Assembly (NCBI RefSeq): GCF_024347295.1
Contig: NZ_AP025458.1
Coordinates: forward strand, 2,728,001 to 2,792,000
Source: Vibrio artabrorum
GTDB taxonomy: Bacteria > Pseudomonadota > Gammaproteobacteria > Enterobacterales > Vibrionaceae
Reading direction: 5' to 3'
Length of the DNA stretch: 64,000 nt
Shown: piece after piece, positions 8,662-18,021 of the stretch
Position numbering within the stretch: the stretch's first letter is position 1
Layout of the letters: each line of letters begins with the position of its first letter
Notes under the pieces: model-generated
Seen by the model: only the letters and a program-made list of their open reading frames with translations
Databases searched by the model: none
What the model was told of the DNA's origin: nothing
Program-made: the position numbers and the translations under genes

Positions 8662-9684
8662 ATGCCCATAAAAAGAAGCATGGATCGTTTTATGACAATA
8701 TTTACCGCAGCCACCGGCCTATCGAATCCGCACTTACAAACATTAGTACCCAGATTCATTAGAAAACAGGCATTATTTACTCCTCACTGGCAAACCTTAG
8801 ACACCCCCGATGGTGACTTTCTCGATCTTGCTTGGAGTGAATCTCCAGACAGTGACAACATAAGTAGCAACAACCTCGGTAGTAAACCCATTTTCGTGCT
8901 ATTCCACGGTTTAGAAGGCAGCTTTGAGAGCCCTTATGCCAACGGACTGATGAATGCATTTGCGCAAGATGGTTGGTTATCAGTGATGATGCACTTTAGA
9001 GGCTGTAGCGGCAAACCTAATCGTTTGGCTCGCGCATATCATTCCGGTGAAGTCGAAGATGCACGCTTCTTCTTAAGACATCTGCACGCTCAGTTTCCCC
9101 ATAACCCGAAGGTTGCGGTTGGTATTTCCTTGGGCGGAAACATGTTGGCCAACTACCTCGCTGAATATGCGGATGACCCGTTACTGTCGGCTGCTACGAT
9201 TGTATCAGCACCCTTCGACCTTGCTTGTTGTTCCAGTCGTATTGAACAAGGCTTTTCAAAGCTCTATAAGAAGTACCTGCTCAACTCGCTAAAATCGAAT
9301 GCATTGAAAAAGGCCAATCTGCTACAAGAGAAGCTCGGCATTACCACTGAAACCATTCACAACATCACCAAACTGTATGAGTTTGATGAACGCATTACCG
9401 CACCTTTGCATGGATTCAAAAATGCTCAAGATTATTACGCACAATGTTCAGCGCTTCCTAAACTGACTAAGATCAAGCTGCCAACTCAGATCATTCATGC
9501 CAAAGACGATCCGTTTATGACCGATGACGTCATCCCCAAATTCGTACTACCGGACAACATCGATTATCGGCTGTTTCAAAAAGGTGGCCATGTGGGGTTT
9601 ATTACCGGCAGCACACTCAAACCAAGATTTTGGTTAGAAGAAGCGTTACCGGCCTACTATGAAAGCATTCTAAATTCGGCATAA
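8662..9684 (+). CDS. yheT: YheT family alpha/beta hydrolase
   Basis: A 340-residue esterase-like hydrolase. The family pattern is complete: SNPHLQTLVPRF, HGLEGSFESPYANGL, the HFRGCSGKPNR block, the nucleophile elbow GISLGGN (Ser), an acidic site in HAKDDPF and the terminal catalytic His in GGHVGF. The natural substrate is unknown, although relatives act on medium-chain esters. The start is uncertain: ATG codons at 8662, 8680 and 8692 are in frame, and many relatives begin near 8692. It follows yheS in the same order as E. coli and precedes yheU. Confidence 0.92.
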   Translation: MPIKRSMDRFMTIFTAATGLSNPHLQTLVPRFIRKQALFTPHWQTLDTPDGDFLDLAWSESPDSDNISSNNLGSKPIFVLFHGLEGSFESPYANGLMNAFAQDGWLSVMMHFRGCSGKPNRLARAYHSGEVEDARFFLRHLHAQFPHNPKVAVGISLGGNMLANYLAEYADDPLLSAATIVSAPFDLACCSSRIEQGFSKLYKKYLLNSLKSNALKKANLLQEKLGITTETIHNITKLYEFDERITAPLHGFKNAQDYYAQCSALPKLTKIKLPTQIIHAKDDPFMTDDVIPKFVLPDNIDYRLFQKGGHVGFITGSTLKPRFWLEEALPAYYESILNSA

Positions 9685-9779
9685 TGACTGAGCCTTAGTC
9701 AATAGAAGTAAAAACATTGCTGAGCACACTCATTACTCATGAATGAACATATCCATGAACATAAAAGAGAGAAGTATTT

Positions 9780-9992
9780 ATGATCATCCCATGGCAAGAC
9801 ATCGCCCCAGAAACGCTGGAAAACCTGATTAAAGAATTCGTACTGCGTGAAGGCACAGACTACGGTGATGTAGAGGTTTCACTTCAAAACAAGATTGACC
9901 AAGTAAAAAATCAATTGGCCTCAGGAGAAATCAGTATCGTATTTTCTGAGCTACATGAAACCGTTGATATTCAGGTCACAAAACGCTTCTAG
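9780..9992 (+). CDS. yheU: YheU family protein
   Basis: A 70-residue protein of the YheU (UPF0270) family, recognised from the conserved opening [20 protein letters not shown] and the LREGTDYG block. It is acidic, with no membrane segment or metal site. The start has a GAGAGAAG ribosome site. It lies between yheT and prkB as in E. coli. Function unknown. Confidence 0.93.
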   Translation: MIIPWQDIAPETLENLIKEFVLREGTDYGDVEVSLQNKIDQVKNQLASGEISIVFSELHETVDIQVTKRF

Positions 9993-10069
9993 GCTGCGCT
10001 CATTAAGGAGCCGTGTTATAGTAGTAACCGATTGCTAACAAGTAAGTTACTCAAAAGACAAGGGTTGTC

Positions 10070-10939
10070 ATGTCCGCTAAACATCCAATAATTGCGGTGA
10101 CGGGTTCATCAGGAGCCGGCACCACCACCACCTCAGAAGCCTTCCGTAAAATGTTCAATATGATGAACGTCAAGGCTGCTTGGGTTGAGGGGGATAGCTT
10201 CCATCGCTTCACTCGACCAGAGATGGATGTCGAAATCCGTAAAGCGCGCGAGCAAGGTAAGCACATCAGCTACTTTGGTCCGCAAGCCAACGATTTTGGC
10301 GCATTAGAGGAGTTCTTCCGTCAATACGGTAACGAAGGCACAGGTAAGGTACGTCGTTACCTACACACCTTCGATGAAGCCGTGCCGTACAATCAAATGC
10401 CGGGCACCTTTACGCCATGGCAAGAGATCCCTGAAAACTCCGATGTGATGTTTTATGAAGGCCTGCATGGTGGTGTAGTTGATGGTGACATCAATGTTTC
10501 CCAACATGTCGATTTGCTGATCGGCATGGTGCCCATCGTCAACCTTGAGTGGATCCAAAAATTTGTTCGTGACACTCGCGATCGTGGTCACTCCCGTGAA
10601 GCAGTAATGGACTCCATTGTTCGTTCGATGGATGATTACCTTAACTACATTACCCCACAATTTTCACGGACCCATATCAACTTTCAGCGTGTTCCAACCG
10701 TAGATACCTCAAATCCACTGAACGCGAAAGGGATTCCAAGTTTAGACGAAAGCTTCGTAGTGATACGTTTGCGTGGCATAAAAAACGTCGATTTTCCCTA
10801 CCTTTTGGCCATGATTGATGGCTCATTTATGTCTCGCCATAACACGCTAGTCGTGCCGGGGGGGAAAATGAGTTTTGCTATGGAGCTCATCGTAAGACCG
10901 ATCCTACAACAACTCATCGAAACCGGAAAAATTGGTTAA
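10070..10939 (+). CDS. prkB: phosphoribulokinase family protein PrkB
   Basis: A 289-residue P-loop kinase of the phosphoribulokinase/uridine kinase family. The ATP loop GSSGAGTTTT is at residues 12-21, followed by the EGDSFHR block and FYEGLHGG. Length and sequence match E. coli PrkB (YhfA neighbourhood). The organism shows no Calvin cycle genes here, so its real substrate may not be ribulose 5-phosphate. It sits between yheU and crp, as in other gammaproteobacteria. Family certain, physiological role not. Confidence 0.92.
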   Translation: MSAKHPIIAVTGSSGAGTTTTSEAFRKMFNMMNVKAAWVEGDSFHRFTRPEMDVEIRKAREQGKHISYFGPQANDFGALEEFFRQYGNEGTGKVRRYLHTFDEAVPYNQMPGTFTPWQEIPENSDVMFYEGLHGGVVDGDINVSQHVDLLIGMVPIVNLEWIQKFVRDTRDRGHSREAVMDSIVRSMDDYLNYITPQFSRTHINFQRVPTVDTSNPLNAKGIPSLDESFVVIRLRGIKNVDFPYLLAMIDGSFMSRHNTLVVPGGKMSFAMELIVRPILQQLIETGKIG

Positions 10940-10972
10940 CAAAACAACGTTTTTATTGATTACTTTTCATAC

Positions 10973-10988
10973 CGTGATCATGTGCACA
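10973..10988. promoter_or_regulatory. CRP site upstream of crp (candidate autoregulation)
   Basis: CGTGA-TCATGT-GCACA matches the CRP consensus TGTGA-N6-TCACA at 8 of 10 positions. It lies about 190 bases before the crp start, consistent with the known autoregulation of crp in enteric bacteria. A separate inverted repeat ATCGTG/CACGAT (11003-11021) follows but has the wrong spacing for CRP. Confidence 0.55.
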
Positions 10989-11178
10989 GTTTTGCGTAAA
11001 AAATCGTGGCTTGGTCACGATTAAAATCAAGAAATAGTCTCGGAAAAAGGATACTATTCTTAGACGAAACACAAGATAGCTTGCAGCGCTCAACGAGTGC
11101 TCTTACCCTACAAGTCAATCCAGGCTTAGCTAAAATACGGAAAGCAGCAAGCATACCCTGCAGAGGAAGTAAGATATT

Positions 11179-11811
11179 ATGGTTCTAGGTAAACCCCAAA
11201 CCGATCCAACATTAGAGTGGTTCCTTTCACACTGTCATATTCATAAGTACCCTTCAAAGAGTACTTTGATTCATGCTGGTGAAAAGGCAGAAACCTTGTA
11301 TTACATCGTTAAAGGTTCTGTGGCAGTTCTTATCAAAGACGAAGAAGGTAAGGAAATGATTCTTTCTTACTTAAACCAAGGTGACTTCATTGGTGAGCTT
11401 GGCCTCTTCGAAGAAGACCAAGAGCGTACTGCATGGGTTCGTGCAAAATCTCCTTGTGAAGTTGCTGAAATTTCTTTCAAGAAATTCCGCCAACTTATCC
11501 AAGTGAACCCAGACATCCTGATGCGCCTTTCATCGCAAATGGCAAACCGTTTACAAGTAACGAGCCAAAAAGTTGGTGACTTAGCGTTCCTTGATGTAAC
11601 AGGTCGTATCGCTCAAACGCTACTAAATCTAGCGAAACAGCCCGATGCCATGACTCACCCTGACGGCATGCAAATCAAGATCACTCGTCAAGAGATTGGC
11701 CAGATCGTTGGTTGTTCTCGTGAGACAGTAGGTCGTATCTTGAAGATGCTAGAAGAGCAGAACCTAATTTCTGCACACGGTAAAACTATCGTGGTCTACG
11801 GCACTCGTTAA
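11179..11811 (+). CDS. crp: cAMP receptor protein
   Basis: A 210-residue global regulator, the same length as the E. coli protein. Residues 1-130 form the cAMP-binding barrel ([12 protein letters not shown], then [10 protein letters not shown] with the cyclic-nucleotide arginine). A long dimer helix follows, then the helix-turn-helix [20 protein letters not shown] near residues 169-188. A GAGGAAG ribosome site precedes the ATG. With cAMP it controls catabolite-responsive genes and, in vibrios, colonisation and motility traits. The gene is single, with a strong terminator behind it and a candidate CRP site ahead. Confidence 0.98.
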   Translation: MVLGKPQTDPTLEWFLSHCHIHKYPSKSTLIHAGEKAETLYYIVKGSVAVLIKDEEGKEMILSYLNQGDFIGELGLFEEDQERTAWVRAKSPCEVAEISFKKFRQLIQVNPDILMRLSSQMANRLQVTSQKVGDLAFLDVTGRIAQTLLNLAKQPDAMTHPDGMQIKITRQEIGQIVGCSRETVGRILKMLEEQNLISAHGKTIVVYGTR

Positions 11812-11834
11812 TCTCGATTAACCGCTAAAATTTT

Positions 11835-11867
11835 AAAAGCCACCAATGGAGACATTGGTGGCTTTTT
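11835..11867 (+). terminator. terminator after crp
   Basis: Perfect 14-base arms (11835-11848, 11853-11866) around GAGA, followed by a T run. Confidence 0.92.
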
Positions 11868-11876
11868 GTTTATTTG

Positions 11877-11978
11877 CGTCATCCCCAAAAAGGAGGGACG
11901 ACCGAGTTGGGGAGCTCTTCAAACAAGTGGGTAAATCTATAAAGATTCCCTACTCCTTCGTCGGTCTATGGAATGACG
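11877..11978. repeat. dispersed Vibrio-type inverted-repeat element
   Basis: About 102 bases bounded by CGTCATCCC on the left and GGAATGACG on the right, which are inverted copies apart from one transition. The interior also contains partly mirrored GACCGA/TCGGTC segments. It is non-coding and lies between the crp terminator and the end of the DUF1338 gene. It resembles the small repeats with CGTCATTCC ends scattered in Vibrio genomes. A related segment is at 39120-39154. Confidence 0.55.
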
Positions 11979-12021
11979 ATTTGTCTCTCGCAGGGAGAAG
12001 CCCGAACCTCAACTCTTATAT

Positions 12022-12813
12022 CTACCCGTTAGTACTCTCAAAAATTTTATCTGCTGATGCCGCCACAAACCCAGTGTATAGCTCACCATTATCCATCACA
12101 TAACGCTTCGCAAACTCATAGAAGCCACCAGGAATCATCTCATTGCCATCAACAAATGATACTGGGACTTTATCCGCCATTGTTGATGATTGCTCTAATA
12201 AAACCTCTGGAGAGCCTTTAACCTCACCTCCAGATGCATTGATTGTGAAGCCCGACTCTCTCAAATAGTCATTCACACTCTGTACCTCCTCGAAGTGCTT
12301 AAGCTGATTCACACTCACCGTAAAGTGATTTGCACCATAGCCATGAGCCGCTAACCAAGAAGCATATTCGCTCTCTTTTGCTAACACTTGGAAATCCGCG
12401 AAGCTCAGATCCCAAAGTCGGCCACCAAACAAGAACTCATAACCTTGAAGCTTGCTTGCGTCCACTTGCTCAACCAACTTAGCCACGATCTGCTGTAAAT
12501 CACTGGAACACGCTTCGACCTTCAACTCACTAATAAACACTTTAGGTTGGGTGGGATCTGGGTGCTCATAGTGCTTAGCCACCAACTTCTTGCTTTCAAA
12601 CAAGTAATCGCCACACGCCTTATAACCTAAAGCCAGAAAAGGCTTAGCGAGTGTGTCAATCCCCAAAGGATCAACATTGAAAGTACGCAGTGCAATGTGA
12701 TCATTAATCAGCGCTTCGTCTTCTTTCAGTAGACGATGAACTTTTTCTGCCGATGGGCAAAGCCTATCAATGTAATCATCCCATAGTGATTTAAAGAGTA
12801 GATCGGGTGTCAT
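12022..12813 (-). CDS. DUF1338 domain protein (2-oxoadipate dioxygenase/decarboxylase-like)
   Basis: A 263-residue protein of the DUF1338 family, whose characterised members are Fe(II) enzymes converting 2-oxoadipate to 2-hydroxyglutarate in lysine catabolism. Candidate metal ligands are the His in NDHIALRTF near residue 39, the His in HGYGANHFTVSVN near residue 155, and a later Glu. It is much shorter than E. coli YdcJ (about 450 residues), so it belongs to the short subgroup. Its place downstream of astD suggests an amino-acid catabolic role. The exact substrate is not established by sequence. Confidence 0.85.
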   Translation of the reverse strand: MTPDLLFKSLWDDYIDRLCPSAEKVHRLLKEDEALINDHIALRTFNVDPLGIDTLAKPFLALGYKACGDYLFESKKLVAKHYEHPDPTQPKVFISELKVEACSSDLQQIVAKLVEQVDASKLQGYEFLFGGRLWDLSFADFQVLAKESEYASWLAAHGYGANHFTVSVNQLKHFEEVQSVNDYLRESGFTINASGGEVKGSPEVLLEQSSTMADKVPVSFVDGNEMIPGGFYEFAKRYVMDNGELYTGFVAASADKIFESTNG

Positions 12814-12936
12814 GGAGACTCCTTATCAAAGATTCTAGCAAGCTAGTCATTTGGATTAGAAAAGGCGAGGCTTAGACACAAAGTCAGCAGCCTTTATTTC
12901 ATAAGCCAGTCAGTCATTCTGTCACTTAAATTTAAA

Positions 12937-14394
12937 CTAAAGCTCAATTCCCGGGCTAAACGTGGCTGGCAGTTGAGTTTCACTGCCTTCCATTGAAGCC
13001 ATCGGATACGCGCAGTAATCCGCCGCGTAGTAAGCACTTGGACGTAAGTTACCGGAAGCTCCCGGGCCGCCAAATGGTGCGTCGCCGCTTGCGCCAGTCA
13101 ACTGACGGTTACGATTAACAATGCCCGCGCGGATATGGTCAACGAAGTATTCCCACTCTGAATCGTCGGTTGAAACTAAACCAGCAGATAAACCAAAGCG
13201 CGTGTCGTTCGCTAGCTCAACCGCTTGCTCTAGTGACTGGTAACGAACCACTTGTAGCAATGGACCGAAGTACTCTTCATCCGGCAGTTCAGCAATGTTG
13301 GTTACATCGATGATGCCAGGAGAAACAAACGCCGCTTGACCCGCTTTTGCTTCGACTAGGCTGACACCGCCTAACGATTGCAGATTCGCTTGCGCGTCCA
13401 GAATGAACTTAGCCGCAGCTTCAGAGATCTGCGGACCCATGAAGGGTGCTGGCTCAGCGAATGGCTGATCGACACGAATCTTCAAGGTCGCAGCAACGAG
13501 CTTATCCAGTAGTTGATCGCCCTTCTCTCCAACAGGCACATACAAGCGACGTGCACATGTACAACGTTGACCCGCACTGATGAAAGCCGACTGGATAATG
13601 GTGTAAACCGTCGCGTCAACATCCCCAAATTGATCACTGATCACCATCGGGTTGTTGCCGCCCATCTCTAGCGCCAGCATCTTGCCCGGTTGGCCCGCGA
13701 ATTGACGGTGAAGGATATGACCGGTATTAGCACTACCGGTAAATAGCACACCATCAAGACCTTTAGCCTCAGCCAGTGCGATGCCTGTCTCTTTAGCGCC
13801 TTGTACTAGGTTAATCACACCAGCTGGAAGACCCGCCTCTTGCCACAGCTTCATGACGAACTCCCCCGTCCAAGGTGTTTGCTCTGACGGCTTAAATACC
13901 ACGGTATTACCCGATAGCAGCGCAGGAACAATATGACCGTTTGGTAGGTGACCCGGGAAGTTATAAGGACCAAATACCGCCATCACGCCCAATGGACGAT
14001 GACGCAGTACAATCTGGTTGCCAGCGGCTTCACGTGATGCCCCACCGGTACGTTCATGGTAAGCACGAATAGAGATAGCGATTTTGCCTGCCATCGCACC
14101 CGCTTCAGTGCGCGTTTCCCAAATCGGCTTGCCTGTCTCTTTTGCGATGATTTGTGCGATTTCTTCGCTGTTCTCTTTTACCTTCTCGGCAAAGTTCAAC
14201 ACGATCGCTTCACGCTCTGTAAAGCTCAGCTTCTTCCAAACTAAGAAAGCCTCACGAGCGGCTGTTACAGCAGATTCAACCTGTGCTGGTGTTGCGCTAT
14301 CGCCCTGCCACACAACTTCATTATTGTATGGGCTTACCGATGTCATGGCGTCACCTTGACCTGCTACCCATTGTCCTGCTATCCACTGAGTCAT
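12937..14394 (-). CDS. astD: N-succinylglutamate 5-semialdehyde dehydrogenase
   Basis: A 485-residue NAD-dependent aldehyde dehydrogenase for the fourth step of arginine succinyltransferase catabolism (succinylglutamate semialdehyde to succinylglutamate). The catalytic Cys is in GQRCTCARR, the general-base Glu is in LALEMGGNN, and the cofactor region FTGSANTG is present. It is about 40 bases downstream of astA and in the same direction, so it is likely part of the same message. The closely related betaine/succinate semialdehyde dehydrogenases are ruled out by the neighbours. Confidence 0.95.
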   Translation of the reverse strand: MTQWIAGQWVAGQGDAMTSVSPYNNEVVWQGDSATPAQVESAVTAAREAFLVWKKLSFTEREAIVLNFAEKVKENSEEIAQIIAKETGKPIWETRTEAGAMAGKIAISIRAYHERTGGASREAAGNQIVLRHRPLGVMAVFGPYNFPGHLPNGHIVPALLSGNTVVFKPSEQTPWTGEFVMKLWQEAGLPAGVINLVQGAKETGIALAEAKGLDGVLFTGSANTGHILHRQFAGQPGKMLALEMGGNNPMVISDQFGDVDATVYTIIQSAFISAGQRCTCARRLYVPVGEKGDQLLDKLVAATLKIRVDQPFAEPAPFMGPQISEAAAKFILDAQANLQSLGGVSLVEAKAGQAAFVSPGIIDVTNIAELPDEEYFGPLLQVVRYQSLEQAVELANDTRFGLSAGLVSTDDSEWEYFVDHIRAGIVNRNRQLTGASGDAPFGGPGASGNLRPSAYYAADYCAYPMASMEGSETQLPATFSPGIEL

Positions 14395-14433
14395 ATTTTT
14401 ATCCTTAACATCTTCGACAGATAATCGCCGCTA

Positions 14434-15453
14434 TTATTGAGCCAATATACGAACGAATTCGCCTTCCTTTACTTCAAGAGCGCTTGCGACTTCAGGTGAT
14501 AAAATCACGGTGTTAGTCACTTGGTCATACGCCGCTTTCGCCGCGACAGCGCGGAAGTTCTCAAACGAGGTATTGCCAATTAGGAAATCTTTAGAGCTGG
14601 CGTGATCTGCAATTTGAACTTGAGAGCGAATTGAGTGCCGCACTGATTCGATGTTTCTTAGATCACACTCAACCGTTGGGCCTGCATCAAAGATGTCGAC
14701 GTAGCCGCGATTAGTGAAACCTTCACGCTCCAGCAGTTTAAGCGCCGGACGCGTATTATCATGTACCTCTCCGATTACCGCCTGAGCTTCTTGGCTCAAT
14801 AGGTTCACATAAATAGGCAGTTTCGGCATGAGGTCAGCAATGAAGCCTTTTTTGCCAATACCGGTTAGATAATCCGCAAGCGTGAAATCAATCGAGAAAA
14901 AGTGCTCTTGCAGCCATTGCCAAAAAGGCGAGTTACCTTCCGCATCAGAAACACCACGCATCTCAGCAAAGATGGTTTTCGAGAAACGCTCTGGGTGTTC
15001 AGCCATAAGCAAAAAACGGCACTTCGACATCAAACGACCATTCAATCCACCCCGAAAGTTAGGGCGTAAGAACAGCGTACAGATCTCACTGCATCCGGTA
15101 TAGTTGTTACCAAAAGTCAGTAGCTTAACGATGTTATTCACGCCGAGTTTCTGTGATGAATGGACAACCTTGCTAATATGGTAAGAATAAAACGGGACGT
15201 CCCAACCAATCGCAGCTTCAACGCCAGTCGTACCGGCGACTTCACCGCTTTCGGTATCGTAGCCTACCATTAAGTAACCTTCGTCACCGGGTTCGGTTAC
15301 GTCTTGTTTTGCGAAGCTGTATTCTGAGTGAGCAATGCGGTTGGTTAACAGTTCTTCGTTAATCGGAAGAGATGTAAATCCATGTCCTGACTCAACCGCA
15401 CAAGTATGCAGCGCGTCGTAATCAGATTGTTTAATTGGGCGAATAACTAGCAT
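14434..15453 (-). CDS. astA: arginine N-succinyltransferase
   Basis: A 339-residue enzyme transferring succinyl from succinyl-CoA to arginine, the first step of the AST pathway. The family blocks MLVIRPIKQSDYDAL, GHGFTSLP and LFLRPNFRGGLNG are clear. The ATG at 15453 is chosen because it starts the conserved MLVIRP and has a GGAGGG ribosome site 7 bases upstream; the frame extends 7 codons further without support. It sits between argD/astC and astD. A hairpin lies between it and argD (15478-15502). Confidence 0.95.
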   Translation of the reverse strand: MLVIRPIKQSDYDALHTCAVESGHGFTSLPINEELLTNRIAHSEYSFAKQDVTEPGDEGYLMVGYDTESGEVAGTTGVEAAIGWDVPFYSYHISKVVHSSQKLGVNNIVKLLTFGNNYTGCSEICTLFLRPNFRGGLNGRLMSKCRFLLMAEHPERFSKTIFAEMRGVSDAEGNSPFWQWLQEHFFSIDFTLADYLTGIGKKGFIADLMPKLPIYVNLLSQEAQAVIGEVHDNTRPALKLLEREGFTNRGYVDIFDAGPTVECDLRNIESVRHSIRSQVQIADHASSKDFLIGNTSFENFRAVAAKAAYDQVTNTVILSPEVASALEVKEGEFVRILAQ

Positions 15454-15477
15454 CAATATTCCCTCCAGATGCAAAAT

Positions 15478-15502
15478 AGGCCCAAAACAAAAGCTTGGGC
15501 CT
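15478..15502 (-). terminator. intercistronic hairpin between argD/astC and astA
   Basis: Arms AGGCCCAA (15478-15485) and TTGGGCCT (15495-15502) around a 9-base loop, followed on the minus strand by ATTTTG. It could partly terminate the argD message or set relative expression of the downstream ast genes. Confidence 0.5.
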
Positions 15503-15558
15503 TTAGCAAAACGTCATCGGATCGCTTTATTGGTGATCATTCCATGACGCCGCTCAGG

Positions 15559-16770
15559 CTAAACTAGCGTAGCAATTGCTTTGTCTAGTTTTGATAAGCC
15601 TTCTTCAATATCTTGTGTCGTGATAACCAGTGATGGCGTGAAACGAATCACGTTTGGCCCTGCAACCAACACCATCAGACCTTGCTCGCCAGCGGCAACT
15701 AATACGTCACGCGCTCGACCTTGCCACTCTTCGTTAAGCGCAGCACCTAGTAGTAGGCCTTTACCCCGAATTTCACTGAAGATTTGGTATTTATCGTTGA
15801 TCTTAGTAAGACCATCACGGAACAAGGCTTCACGCTCTTTCACGCCAGCTAATGTTTCAGGTTGGCTAACCACATCAACAACCGCTTCTGCAACAGCACA
15901 CGCCAATGGGTTACCACCGTATGTAGAACCATGAGTCCCGATTTTCAGATGTGTCGCGAGTTCTGTGGTTGTTAGCATTGCGCCAATAGGGAAACCACCA
16001 CCCAGTGATTTCGCAGTACTTAGAATATCGGGGGTCACACCTAGCCCTTGGTAAGCATAAAAGTTACCAGTACGACCATTACCCGTTTGCACTTCATCAA
16101 AGATGAGCAGTGCATTGTGTTTGTCACACAGTTCGCGAACGGTGTTCACGAATGCAGAGGTTGGAGAGATGATTCCGCCCTCACCTTGCAGAGGTTCCAT
16201 CATGATGGCACAAGTGCGATCAGAGATGTGCGCTTCTAGCGCTGCAATATCGTTGTAAGGCAGATGAGTAATATCGCCCGGTTTAGGACCAAAACCGTCA
16301 GAGTAAGCCTCTTGGCCTCCCACCGTCACGGTAAAGAAGGTACGACCATGGAAACCTTGTTTGAATGCAATAATTTCAGATTTCTCAGGGCCGTGAACAT
16401 CCGCCGCCCAACGACGAGCTAGCTTCAATGCGGCTTCATTCGCTTCTGCGCCAGAGTTGGCAAAAAAAACTTTTTCTGCAAAACATACGTCGGTGAGCTT
16501 CTTCGCTAGACGCAGTGCTGGCTCATTGGTCATCACATTGCTTAGATGCCAAATCTTGTTTGCTTGCTCAGTAACCGCATTCACCATTGCTGGGTGACAG
16601 TGACCCAAACAGCTCACGGCGATACCACCAGCAAAGTCGATATACTCTCGGCCTTGTTGGTCCCAAACACGTGCGCCTTGCCCTTTTACTGGGATCATTT
16701 CCATTGGGTTATAACAAGGCACCATCACCTCATTAAACAGACTACGTTCTACTTTATTTTCCACTGTCAT
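15559..16770 (-). CDS. argD: acetylornithine / succinylornithine transaminase
   Basis: A 403-residue PLP-dependent class III aminotransferase. The cofactor block [15 protein letters not shown] and the Schiff-base lysine in [14 protein letters not shown] are present. Its position next to astA and astD makes it the succinylornithine transaminase of catabolism (AstC), and in vibrios the same enzyme is usually the only ArgD for synthesis. No other argD is in this window. The ATG at 16770 has a GAAGGAA ribosome site; the open frame runs 33 codons further upstream without family similarity. Dual use is inferred from context. Confidence 0.93.
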   Translation of the reverse strand: MTVENKVERSLFNEVMVPCYNPMEMIPVKGQGARVWDQQGREYIDFAGGIAVSCLGHCHPAMVNAVTEQANKIWHLSNVMTNEPALRLAKKLTDVCFAEKVFFANSGAEANEAALKLARRWAADVHGPEKSEIIAFKQGFHGRTFFTVTVGGQEAYSDGFGPKPGDITHLPYNDIAALEAHISDRTCAIMMEPLQGEGGIISPTSAFVNTVRELCDKHNALLIFDEVQTGNGRTGNFYAYQGLGVTPDILSTAKSLGGGFPIGAMLTTTELATHLKIGTHGSTYGGNPLACAVAEAVVDVVSQPETLAGVKEREALFRDGLTKINDKYQIFSEIRGKGLLLGAALNEEWQGRARDVLVAAGEQGLMVLVAGPNVIRFTPSLVITTQDIEEGLSKLDKAIATLV

Positions 16771-16948
16771 CGTACATTCCTTCTCGATACCGCAAGCTTC
16801 GCAAATTAAGCGCACTGGTTTATCAGTGAGCCAAAGATATTTTGTCTCGCCATAATCCCAATGAAGCATTATATTTACATTTAATTAACCTTTACAATAG
16901 TGGATTATTCTTTAACCATCTAAAACAACGGACCAAACGTCACCACCA

Positions 16949-16962
16949 TGACTATTTATGCA
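16949..16962. promoter_or_regulatory. possible ArgR half-operator upstream of argD/astC
   Basis: TGACTATTTATGCA matches the ArgR box core TGAATAATTATTCA at 11 of 14 positions and lies about 180 bases ahead of the argD start. No second box at 21-base spacing is seen, so this is weak. The rest of the 16771-17234 gap holds an ACCAGCAA/TTGCTGGT inverted repeat (17006-17031) and AT-rich promoter-like sequence. Confidence 0.35.
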
Positions 16963-17234
16963 TTAATTAATCTTTTTTATGAAGCTTTTTTTACCAAAAG
17001 GTATCACCAGCAACAGCAAAGCCTTGCTGGTATTACAGCACATTGAGGGCGAGAGGAAATAAGGCGCATAATTTTGCATAGGCTAAAAACTTAGCCTGAC
17101 GAGAGAAAAATGTTATAAAAAGTGATCGATGTCAGAACGATGAAGGCGCACATAGCCCAAATTGAGACGTTTAATCAGTGATGGAATACGTTTAACTGGC
17201 TTATCTAGACGATGAAAGCGTCAAATTAAAACAC

Positions 17235-17813
17235 TCAGCGTGCAAGGAAGTTAGCGAGAAGCTGGTGTCCTTGCTCTGTTTTAATCGATTCAGGGTGGAA
17301 TTGTACGGCATCAATTGGCAAGGTTTTATGTTGATAACCCATAATCTCATCCATACTGCCATCTTCAAATTCTGTCCAAGACGTCAGTTCAAAGCAGTCT
17401 GGTAATGTGCCGTTTTTCACCACTAAAGAGTGGTAACGCGTGACAGTTAAAGGGTTATTAAGACCTTGAAAAACGCTCTTACCGTTATGACGGATCGGCG
17501 AGGTTTTACCATGCATCACTTGTCTGGCTCTCACCACTTCACCACCAAAGACTTGAGCAATGGCTTGATGGCCAAGACACACACCTAAGATCGGTAACTT
17601 ACCGACGAAGTGTTCAATCACCTGTAGAGAGATACCTGCATCATCCGGTGTGCAAGGACCCGGCGAGATAACAAGATGACTAGGATTTAGCGCTTCAATG
17701 CCCGCAATATCAATCTCATCATTGCGAACGACTTTTACAGTGACCCCTAACTCACAGAAATACTGATACAAGTTATAGGTAAAAGAGTCGTAGTTATCGA
17801 TGATAAGTAACAT
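17235..17813 (-). CDS. pabA: aminodeoxychorismate / anthranilate synthase glutaminase subunit
   Basis: A 192-residue glutamine amidotransferase providing ammonia to the PabB or TrpE synthase. The catalytic triad is visible: the Cys in GVCLGHQAI, and the His and Glu in QFHPESI. The N-terminal [14 protein letters not shown] is typical of the family. The ATG at 17813 starts the conserved block; the frame extends 20 codons upstream without similarity. It lies ahead of argD, the arrangement of the E. coli pabA-argD region. Length and position favour PabA over a TrpG partner. Confidence 0.92.
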   Translation of the reverse strand: MLLIIDNYDSFTYNLYQYFCELGVTVKVVRNDEIDIAGIEALNPSHLVISPGPCTPDDAGISLQVIEHFVGKLPILGVCLGHQAIAQVFGGEVVRARQVMHGKTSPIRHNGKSVFQGLNNPLTVTRYHSLVVKNGTLPDCFELTSWTEFEDGSMDEIMGYQHKTLPIDAVQFHPESIKTEQGHQLLANFLAR

Positions 17814-17914
17814 GGGTAGAAATCGTTTGCTAAATACTAAAGGATTGGGAGATATAGGGGCGGTATTGTGCAATACCCATGGCGAAAGGCAAGTGGAAAC
17901 TGCATTTAGCCAAT

Positions 17915-17944
17915 AATTAAGGCCAACCTACGTTGACCTTAATT
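17915..17944 (-). terminator. hairpin after the xds gene
   Basis: Thirteen-base arms with one mismatch (17915-17927, 17932-17944) around CTAC or a similar short loop. It lies beyond the nuclease stop on the minus strand but lacks a clear T run, so it may be only a stabilising 3' hairpin. A second small inverted repeat, CAGATA/TATCTG, is at 17950-17970. Confidence 0.45.
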
Positions 17945-18021
17945 GTTTACAGATAGCGTTAAGTTATCTGAATTGGCTTGCTTGTATGGCTTGCCAATCT
18001 ATTTGCGAATTTGCGATTGAG

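Noticed and set aside
17006..17031. ACCAGCAA/TTGCTGGT inverted repeat as a sigma-54 promoter or pabA terminator
   Set aside because: No GG-N10-GC pattern for sigma-54, and no T run on the pabA strand.
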